A stretch of 64,000 bases of DNA from Zygaena filipendulae (lineage: Eukaryota; Arthropoda; Insecta; Lepidoptera; Zygaenidae), in contig OU015666.1 in NCBI GenBank assembly GCA_907165275.2, positions 3,812,001 to 3,876,000 of the forward strand, in the 5' to 3' direction. The notes under the pieces were generated by a model. The model made no database searches. It was not told the DNA's origin and saw only the letters and a program-made list of their open reading frames with translations. Shown here in pieces: positions 56,908 to 64,000 of the stretch (position 1 is its first letter; every line of letters starts with the position of its first letter). Position numbers and translations under genes: made by a program.

Positions 56908-58523
56908 CTACGAAACGGAAACAGTAATCAATTATAAGATACCTATATTAGACTTATTCCAACAATGACAATCCGAATAAGACATCCGAATAGGTCGTTA
57001 CTTTTATTGTATTAGTGTCTTATTGTGTGTCTAGGATCTACGGGGGGACCGTGGGTGCAATTCCCCCCTGACGACTAAAGCAGTTACTTTAATCAGATCT
57101 TAGAAAAATCTCTGACCCTGTATTGTAAAAATTCCGTGCTGCAACCAAAAATCGAAATTGCCCCCCTCCCCCCAACCAAATCCCTAGATCCGCGCTTGTG
57201 TGTCAGTATACAAAAAGGTGCTTATAGCATAGAACCTTATGGTAAACATGCTATAATGGTTCGGTTGTACTATATCCAATTAAAATTAACTCTATTGCCA
57301 ATTCATCGGAAGCATCTAATCCGCACCACATAATATAATTTTGATATTTAGATTGGAGTTGTTTTTCCACACCTACTAATTTGGTTGTCAATTTGACTAA
57401 ATCTAATATATAAAATTCTCGTGTCACAATGTTCGTTCCCATACTCCTCCGAAACGGCTTGACCGATTTTTATGAAATTTTGTATGCATATTCAGTATGT
57501 CTGAGAATCGGACAACATCTATTTTTCTTCCCCCCAAAGGGAGTTCCTGCGGGAATTCCGAAACTCACGCGGGTGAAACCGCGTCACGTTGTTGGTCCGC
57601 GATGGACTCCGAAACTACTGAACGGATTTTGATAAAATTTTGTAACCATTCATAAAATGGTCCAACTTAAAAGATAGGATAGTTTTTATCCCGGAATTCT
57701 CGCGGGAACTCCAGAACTCAGGGGTACAAGGAAGGACGTAGAGTACTTTTTCCCGGAATTCCCGCGGGAACTCCGGAATTACCGCGGATGAAATCGCGGG
57801 GGACAGCTAGTTGTATACAAAATTAGTCACTGCTATAAGTCGGTGTCGAAAAAAACTTCTCACCTGGTCCTGGTTGATGTTCAAGATGATCTGCACAAGA
57901 GGAGCAGACGCCGAGGGGGTGGCGACTGGGGTGACGGCCGCACCAGTGGGGGTGTCGTCGACGATGGTGTCAAAACCTGGAGTGATAATTACGGGGCTGG
58001 GAGAGCCCTCAACCACGGTGTCAAAACCTGGAGTGATAATTACGGGGCTGGGAGAGCCCTCAACCACGGTCTCAAAACCTGGAGTGATAATTACGGGGCT
58101 GGGAGAGCCCTCAACCACGGTCTCAAAACCAGGAGTGATAATTACGGGGCTAGGGGAGCCCTCACCCACGGGGCTGACGGCAATCACGGGGGCTTCTAGG
58201 GGCAAACCGGCTGGGACTGGTACGATGATGCTATTCTGTTAAAATACATAAGAGATATCATTGAGAGCATTTGTTGAAATATGCATATTGGTTTGTGCAA
58301 AAAGTTTAATTCAATAACTCACGTAGGTTTCACCGGCGAACATTAATGACATCAGCTGGTTAAGAGCATTCTCCAAGTAGGGTTTTAGCTCGGGGTTCAG
58401 GTTGGGGTTCTGTAAAGCTTCGGAGAGCTCGTGTACACTCCAGACCTGGCTGGTCAATACAGTCGCGGTGGGGAGGGCCACAGCCACACTAAGGATAGCG
58501 GCGAATACAGCGATAAGTTTCAT
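56662..58523 (-). CDS. S3: secreted Pro/Val/Ile-repeat protein, three coding exons, 272 residues
   Basis: The joined coding exons are 58523-58323, 58235-57864 and 56907-56662. All three junctions are phase 0 with good GT/AG signals. Residues 1-16 (MKLIAVFAAILSVAVA) form a clear signal peptide and the mature protein starts LPTATV. Residues 40-67 hold a helical-looking segment (LKPYLENALNQLMSLMFAGE) shared with S2. Residues 93-160 are four 17-residue repeats and the C-terminal exon is a Val/Asp/Pro repeat. No cysteine or catalytic motif is visible. The repeats suggest an extended, beta-prone secreted or matrix protein, which is inference. Exon-sized introns of 87-106 bp stand beside a 956-bp intron that has taken up a repeat. 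The family is unknown to me. The model is strong on splice evidence but unproven by transcripts. Confidence 0.82.
57405..57812 (-). repeat. Family A double copy in S3 intron 3
   Basis: Minus-oriented units joined at GAAACCGCGTCACGTTGTTG, containing GTCCGCGATGGACTCCGAAA and ATAGGATAGTTTTTATCCCG, ending GGGGGACAGCTAGT. It is the inverse of the arrays at 30874 and 49902, and explains why this intron is much longer than the others. Confidence 0.75.
57864..58235 (-). CDS. S3 exon 3: four 17-residue repeats
   Basis: Encodes residues 68-191, between TTTTAACAG|AATAGC and GACCAG|GTGAGA. The exon opens NSIIVPVPAGLPLEAP; an apparent start at 58205 is a TTG leucine codon inside it. The repeats read GSPSPVIITPGFETVVE, and the exon ends in LVQIILNINQDQ. 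Confidence 0.83.
57957..58160 (-). repeat. Four 51-bp tandem repeats in S3
   Basis: Four nearly identical in-frame units (residues 93-160). The inner units share almost every base, including silent positions, so the array was homogenised recently. The outermost units carry the differences (Ile/Val, Asp/Glu). Confidence 0.85.
58323..58523 (-). CDS. S3 exon 2: signal peptide and conserved helix
   Basis: Encodes residues 1-67. The exon begins at acceptor TTTTCCAG|CCAT (58542) and its ATG (58523) is the first. It ends GAAACCTAC|GTGAGT, phase 0. The helix-like piece near its end is the part best conserved with S2, so it may be the functional core of the family. Confidence 0.85.
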
Positions 58524-58648
58524 ATTTGCTGTTTTTTTATGGCTGGAAAAGAGATACGTAAAAAATTATACAAAATTTAAAAACCTCTAGAAAATAAATT
58601 TACCCTTAGTTTATAGCTTTAATTGCTTAGTGTTTGTGTTTGTCTTAC

Positions 58649-58696
58649 CTTTTCGGACCAATCTGATTATATTCCGAATAATTGTTAGTATTTATA
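58649..58696 (-). promoter_or_regulatory. S3 core promoter and 16-base non-coding exon 1
   Basis: TATAAA (58691-58696 on the minus strand) lies 32 bases before the A of initiator TCAGAT (58661-58666, start at 58664). The transcript would have a 16-base first exon ending GAAAAG|GTAAGA (58649/58648), a 106-bp intron, then exon 2. Of the three promoters this is the most compact and the best supported. Confidence 0.72.
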
Positions 58697-59149
58697 CCAA
58701 ATATCAGTTGTACGTAATCATTGTATCTCGATGAGTTTATTGTTAGTATTGTAGATTATATTAATTTAGAATTATAAATTATAAAGAATGCTTTATCTTT
58801 TTATAATTCTATAAAAAATTCGGCATTTTTGACAAATCGATAAAGGAAATCCCTATTAGGTTTGGATATTTTAGATATAATTAAATAGTTATAATAACCA
58901 GCCCATAATAAGGTCTTTACAGCAAGAGCATTTAATAGAGCTCTTAATAGAGCTGAGGGTGTAAGAGCAGGTATGATGGACTTCAAAGTCGTTTTTCGAA
59001 TTGCTTATAGGATAGGTAAATAAAGGACACCGTCTGGACTTTATAGATGAACTTGTTGTGAGGAAATCCGATCTCCCTTTATTCCATACAAAATGATACA
59101 AACTTAAGCAAATATTTTTTTATTAACTACCTACTCATAATCTATTAGC
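58697..59149. other. Intergenic stretch upstream of S3
   Basis: A+T-rich, with no repeat or gene assignable. Near 58928-58955 the phrase AATAGAGCTCTTAATAGAGC is a short internal duplication. Confidence 0.4.
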
Positions 59150-59430
59150 TAACCCCCGCGGTTTTACCTGCGGGAATTCCGCGATAAAAAGTACTTTATG
59201 TCACTCAGGATCACTTTAGCATTCCCATTTATAAGTAAAATTATTTCCGAAATCGGTTCAACTCCGAAGTTCCCGCGAGATTCCGGAATTAAAAGTGCCC
59301 TACGATACTCAGGATCACTGTAGCTTCCTATAGGTGAAAGAATTTTCAAAATCAGTTCAGTAGATCCTGAGATTACCCCCTACAACGTCACAAACTCACA
59401 AACTTTTTCTCTTTATAATATTAGTATAGA
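59150..59430 (+). repeat. Family A short subfamily, partly duplicated
   Basis: TAACCCCCGCGGTTTTACCT, two successive CAGGATCAC phrases with AATCGGTTCA and AATCAGTTCA, CTACAACGTCACAAACTCAC and an end in ATATTAGTATAGAT. Confidence 0.68.
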
Positions 59431-60925
59431 TAATAATTTTATCTGCTATGCCGCATGTGTTAGAATACGTTAGAAATTATGTTAAGTAGATTGATTTTTT
59501 CACAGCTCCAAGGGAGTATTTTATATTAATTTTAAATTGACAACTCTACGTGTTCCTGAATAGAAGTCTTGACGGACAGACAGACAGATGGATAACGAAG
59601 TGATCCTATAAGGATGCCGGCAGTATTTTCCATGTATTTATTATTTTTGAGAAAATAAATAAATCGAACAAGTTCTACAGAAGAGAAAACAACAATATTG
59701 AGCGCGCAAGATGACCACCAGCCGATGGATCATACACCTACCCTTACAGACTACGTACCTGCAAAAATGTAAATATATTTCGAAAACATAATAAGCTTAT
59801 GTTGCATAAAAAAGGTACGAGTTTTTATCTGATGTATGAACGACAAGACCTGTGTGGATGGTAGGGTGCACTCCGGTGTGGTTTCTGAATGCAGGCTAAC
59901 ATAGCAGGAAAAGGTATTTGTCTTGGGATAACCAAGCTACGGTTTCCTAGGAGAGCGGTGCCGTAATTTAGCGGCCGTAAAGCTACGGTAGGTATCTTAG
60001 GATAGGTGCCGCTACCTAATATAACGGCTGTAATGTAGCGGTGGATGACGTCACTAACCCCTTGGCCACAGTCTCGGTGGCGGCGGCGGCGGCGGCAAAA
60101 ACAAATGGTAGACAACATACGAAGTAGGTAGTTTATTATTGTTTTTTATTTAGCTAAATGCAGGCATTCGGGACATTAATACCTACGTCCTTTGTTTGTC
60201 CTGTATATATTTACGAGTATACCTATAAATAGAATGTAGAGAAAAAAAATATTTCTAGACTTGTAGATTGTAAGAAGATTACAACAAACCTTTGACGAGG
60301 CCCCAAAAAACTGAGTGTAAAAAATTGAATTTAAAATTTAAAACACTCCTTAAAGGGGTTCCAAAGTTTCTAAAAAGTAATATAGAGAAATAGAGGTAGG
60401 GCAGATTATATTATTCAATACTTGATTAGGTCGAATTTCAGTATCATTTTATTTGCAAATAAAAAATGAGCTAAGTAAACAGGTAAACCATTTCATTTAT
60501 TTAATTAATAAGTTTTATTAGGTACGCAAAGTATAAAATTTTAGATATTATTAAACAAAATTTACGATTATATTTAGTAGAGAGTATGTATGTAGTAGGT
60601 AGGTACTACTAAGCAAGCAGAAATTACAACAATATCGCTGAAAATCGAAAATAGGAATACTTATCTAAAAATTTATTTAACTTACAAATGTAAACTTGCA
60701 GTGTCTTAGCAATATGTGAGCAACGCTAACCCAAGCATTTAGAAATCAACTTTACTGCTATTTATTTTCTTTTGTAACTTTAAAATGCATGATAGACAAA
60801 CTTAATGAAACCTATATAGGTACCTAGTACCTACCTACCTACCATGGGCCAATTAAACTCTACCTACCTATTTCATGCTTGGTGGGTATAGGTAAATATC
60901 ATCTAACTAACCTAAACTTGATTAT
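59431..60925. other. Intergenic stretch with a GGC run
   Basis: A GGCGGC trinucleotide array (about 60074-60095) sits in a G+C-richer patch (59840-60115), with repeated phrases such as GGTGCCG...TAGCGG and GGCCGTAA. The minus-strand frame across it gives Arg-rich translation without motifs. A TGACGTCA palindrome is at 60046-60053. No gene is called. Confidence 0.4.
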
Positions 60926-61300
60926 CTAGACACGCGGGCGCGTGTCAAGCCGAAGTTCTCAAACTGACAGAACTGGCGAGCCGCACCGTGTGTAATATTA
61001 CACGAACCATTTGGAGCCACTTTTCACCCCCCCATAATTCCAAAACTATTTAACATAAACATGTCAAATTTGGCTCATGTATTAAGACTCGCGAGATAAA
61101 CATGTGCTCCAAATTTCATAAGCACACCTCATACGGGCTTTTAGATATTAACGTCCAAAAATCGTGATTTTTATCACTGACTGACCTATAGACCAAAATT
61201 ATAACCGACTTCCAGATGACCTAGGAACTTGATATTTGGCATCAAGGTAGACTTTTAGGCGTAAACAAAGGGAAAAATCTGAAAACTGGAAAAACTTAAA
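60926..61300 (-). mobile_element. Helitron-like family C copy 2 (minus)
   Basis: CTAG (60926-60929) and the hairpin GACACGC-GGGC-GCGTGTC (about 60929-60946) mark the 3' end on the minus strand. The body AACTGGCGAGCCGCACCGTG and GTAATATTACACGAACCATT continues to a GACTTCCAGATGACCTAGGA block also found, inverted, near 26560. Confidence 0.55.
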
Positions 61301-61839
61301 AAAAAAAGATAATTATCAATATCTTCAGTTTTTAGATATATTCTTATCAAGAAGGTAATATAACAAAGTCGAGTATTGAAGTATATAACTGGCTAATCAA
61401 AATTTTGAAGTATTCTTAATGATGTATTTTACGTCACTCCATTAAACTGAGTCAAACATTGACAATTAATACTTTCGTTATCAGCACGAATTTTTCTATG
61501 GTTTTTACGTATAAAACTAGCTATTCTCAAGTTAAAAGTAAATCAGCGTTTGTTTTACGTACGACGTAAATAATTTATGAATATCTGTGAATATTTTCAT
61601 CAGTTCACGCAAATATCCATTACATATTATTCACATTTGACAAAGAAAGTTCTGTATGTAAAAATGATGAATAAATAATTCTTTTTCAAGAATAAAACTG
61701 CTTCTGGATAGAGACGGTTATTTGGCTCTTTCGTCCGCCTACGAGTGCGACGTATAATCCTCGAACAGAAACTGTACGTACTGTCTAGATGATTTTGACT
61801 GCAATATAGAGATATACATGTAGGCGAGTTTCCTGAGCG
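61301..61839. other. Stretch between repeats, no gene supported
   Basis: A+T-rich sequence without frames or recognisable ends. Confidence 0.35.
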
Positions 61840-61932
61840 ACATAGGGTCGGGTAGGGTGGGGGTTTTTATCCCGGAATTATTAAGGAAACTCCAAAATTA
61901 GCGCGGGTGAAACAGCGGGCAACGGCTAGTGT
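61840..61932 (-). repeat. Family A fragment
   Basis: GAGCGACATAGGGTCGGGTA and TTAGCGCGGGTGAAACAGCG, ending AACGGCTAGT. Confidence 0.6.
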
Positions 61933-62099
61933 GCAATAAAATTGTGTATTGTGCAATAAATTTTTGACCTCCTCAAAAATTTCAGGCTGCGACAGTACAG
62001 AAGAATCTCGTTACATTAACGGCATAATCCAGCAATTCTTCACACTTGGAATGCCAACATGGATTTAAAAGGCAGCTGTATAATTGCAGTCATATATAC

Positions 62100-62216
62100 T
62101 GTGCAAGATTTAGCCGATATAGGCAAAGTTATGGAAGATGCTTCAATAGCTGCGATTCTAGTTCGACTTCTAGGAGGCTTAAGTCCTCAATATGCTCCTT
62201 TATGCGCATGGTGACG
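62100..62216 (+). pseudogene. copia-like retrotransposon gag fragment
   Basis: A short plus-strand peptide reads DLADIGKVMEDASIAAILVR then LLGGLSPQYAPLCAW and stops. The pattern (Ala-Ala-Ile-Leu ... Gly-Gly-Leu-Pro/Ser ... Gln/Glu-Tyr-Ala/Asp-Pro-Leu) is the gag/UBN2 region of Ty1/copia elements. No protease, integrase or LTR is visible nearby, so this is a decayed piece. The frame upstream is already broken. Confidence 0.42.
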
Positions 62217-62591
62217 TAATGTATCGTGCTACTGGAGTTTGTTGCGCAGCTTTTTCTCTTCAGCCATAGCGCTAGGAAGCTGTGAAGGGTGGATATTTTA
62301 TGGGTGCTGGCTGCTGTCATAACTGTAATTTTATTGACGTCAATAAGATACACATTATTGGCCAAATTTGATTAAACGATTTGACTATGACTTTGATTTT
62401 GACTTGTCGCAAAAGAATTGATGAAGTTAAGTCCGATCTCTTTTATCATTTTAGAAATAAAACATAGTGTCACTTGGTTGTCTTGTAGATGATACGAAGT
62501 TCACCGGGTCTTCTAGTGTATTCTTTTAGTGTCGTCTTCGTCTTGATCGTCTTAAATATTAATTATTTACTACGTAGGTATCTACATTGTA

Positions 62592-62833
62592 CAATGAGTC
62601 GTACAATCGAATTACTGGTGGGTGACACTTTTACGATACACCAAATCATTTACGTTGGACTTTCCAGAGTTAAAACCTTAGATGGAGTACATCTTATCAA
62701 TTTAGATCCAAGTCAAATCAAGGCACAAGAGAGCTCTATTGTAGAGTACAACCGCCTGCGCACGTTATACCGCCCTGACTTGGCCAAATTAACTATAAAC
62801 AGAAAACGCGTAAAAAAAAAAAACGGATACTGA
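62592..62833 (+). pseudogene. PIF1/Helitron-type helicase C-terminal fragment
   Basis: The plus-strand frame contains YVGLSRVKTLDGVHLINLDP followed by SQIKAQESSIVEYNRLRTLY. YVGLSRV is motif VI of PIF1-family helicases, with the usual Leu-Ile-Asn-Leu-Asp-Pro ... Ile-Lys-Ala ... Glu-Tyr-Asn-Arg-Leu continuation. Only the last ~70 residues remain and the Walker motifs are absent. The surrounding Helitron-like ends favour origin from a Helitron, but a PIF1-type host gene copy cannot be excluded. The 5' part of the frame is not helicase-like. Confidence 0.68.
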
Positions 62834-63049
62834 ATGGGCAATTCACTCAAACATTTTAAACGTCCAAGAAAATACAGAAAACACAAAAAAGATAGTTATA
62901 CCACGGAAACGTAGGAAAATAAACTAAATTGACAAAAACCATTTTATTATGAATAATAATTACCTACTAATAATTTCTGTAAAAAGTTTTTCTTTTCCGA
63001 TTCATTTATCCATTTCTGTTAATATACAATAATATTGTGACCTATATAT

Positions 63050-63140
63050 CTAGACACGCAGTAGCGTGTCAAGCCAAGTTCAGGCTAACAGAACTGGCGA
63101 GCAGCACCGTGTGTAACTTTTGACCCCGTCATAACTCAAA
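63050..63140 (-). mobile_element. Helitron-like family C copy 3 (minus, short)
   Basis: CTAG (63050-63053) with hairpin GACACGC-AGTA-GCGTGTC and GCTAACAGAACTGGCGAGCA. The body is truncated soon after. Confidence 0.5.
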
Positions 63141-63423
63141 AACTATTTCACATAAACATGTCAATATGAATCACGTATTCTAAAATAGAAGCTCTGATTC
63201 TTCACTCGTTAGTACGTCACGCGATAGGAGCGATGCAGGATCAGGGGAAAAAAAATAGAATCGTTTTTGGTGGTGGTGTCTGTCGACAAGAGTTGTGGTG
63301 TCATGTCTCCAAAATATTTTACTGCATGCGGTGTTTTCTTTAAATGTAAGCAAAATACGTTTTAATTATAAATGTAACTATTTTTATTCGTGTTTGTTTT
63401 ATTTATTATTTTATCTATTGAAT

Positions 63424-63500
63424 CTAGACACGCTGTAGCATGTTAAGCCGAGTTCAAGCTGACAACTGGCGAGCAGCACTGTGTGTAATATTACACGAAC
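63424..63500 (-). mobile_element. Helitron-like family C copy 4 (minus, decayed)
   Basis: CTAG (63424-63427) with a mutated hairpin (GACACGC-TGTA-GCATGTT) and GTGTGTAATATTACACGAAC. It is the most diverged of the four. Confidence 0.45.
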
Positions 63501-63783
63501 CCTTACTTATTATGCCTGTAATGTAAGAATCATCAATCAAAATTGATGACAGCCGGTCTTTGGATTTTATGGTCTTTAAATATTTATGTATATGTTTATG
63601 TGTTATGGTCTTTACATAGTTACCTTGATTTGTTTTAAATCCAAACATATTAGTTTCAGTAGATACTTACTACCCCGTAAACAGATTGAAATACAATAGA
63701 TTAACAGAGACCATTTGGTATTAATTTTATTATGAACAAGTACCTAATACCTACTAGTAATTTCTGTACAAAAAGTAGTGATA

Positions 63784-64000
63784 TCCCATCAAAAACATAA
63801 ATGTGAAAGTGGAAGCCAAAGTTCAGTATTAGCTTAAGCTTAGTTGTCGACTTCGCCGACAAAAGAATTGATATCTAAATAGGTGCCAAGTTCTGTAGAT
63901 AATCCTGAAATATATTCAAAGGAGCATAGAACTCGGCTAGTTTTCACATTAAAGTTATCTTTAGCTAGTGAAATTATGAATCTTTTTTATATTATTATGA
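63784..64000. mobile_element. Foldback element, left arm only, cut by the window end
   Basis: TCCCATCAAAAACATAAATG, CGACTTCGCCGACAAAAGAA and GATATCTAAATAGGTGCCAA correspond to the left arm of 25995-26378. If the element is complete, the right arm lies beyond 64000. Confidence 0.6.

Noticed and set aside
56650..58242. Plus-strand Gly/Asp/Thr-rich frames opposite S3
   Set aside because: Antisense of tandem-repeat coding DNA stays open by periodicity; the minus-strand frames have signal peptide, splice sites and poly(A) signal.

Overview
The window looks like nuclear DNA of a moth or butterfly (Lepidoptera). It is A+T-rich, has insect-style splice sites and TATA/initiator promoters, and is packed with short interspersed repeats of a kind I know from lepidopteran genomes. 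The commonest starts near CTAGCTGTCCCCCGCGG and contains GCGGGAATTCCGGGATAAA. No bacterial, CRISPR or viral organisation was seen. Only about 3 % of the window is convincingly coding, and every supported gene lies on the minus strand.

Left two thirds (1-44 kb): the gene signal here is the first coding exon (4402-4944, minus) of a voltage-gated sodium/cation channel of the NaCP60E (DSC1) type, with a 5' UTR carrying two short upstream ORFs (4945-5063). That exon starts at a splice acceptor, so a non-coding exon lies further right. The best candidate seen is a CpG-rich exon ending in a good donor at 43789, inside a CpG island (about 43380-44280). If this is right, 5064-43788 is one 39 kb first intron and 1-4401 is the start of the next intron. 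The interval is filled with MITEs, foldback elements, LINE tails and simple repeats. A few G+C-richer non-repetitive patches could be regulatory.

Right third (47-59 kb): three small minus-strand genes stand in a row. S1 (47504-48244) encodes a secreted 246-residue protein with five 16-residue Pro/Glu/Val repeats. S2 (51018-51371) encodes 117 residues. S3 (56662-58523, three coding exons) encodes a secreted 272-residue protein with four 17-residue Ser/Pro/Val/Ile repeats. S2 and S3 can be aligned just after the S3 signal peptide, and all three candidate mature regions begin Leu-Pro. Each has a TATA box, an initiator-like start and a tiny non-coding first exon spliced just upstream of the ATG. 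I do not recognise the family; I infer a local cluster of fast-evolving, mostly secreted low-complexity proteins.

The last 4 kb (60.9-64 kb) holds remnants of mobile elements: a copia-like gag fragment, a PIF1/Helitron helicase tail, three Helitron-like ends with hairpins, and one arm of a foldback element.
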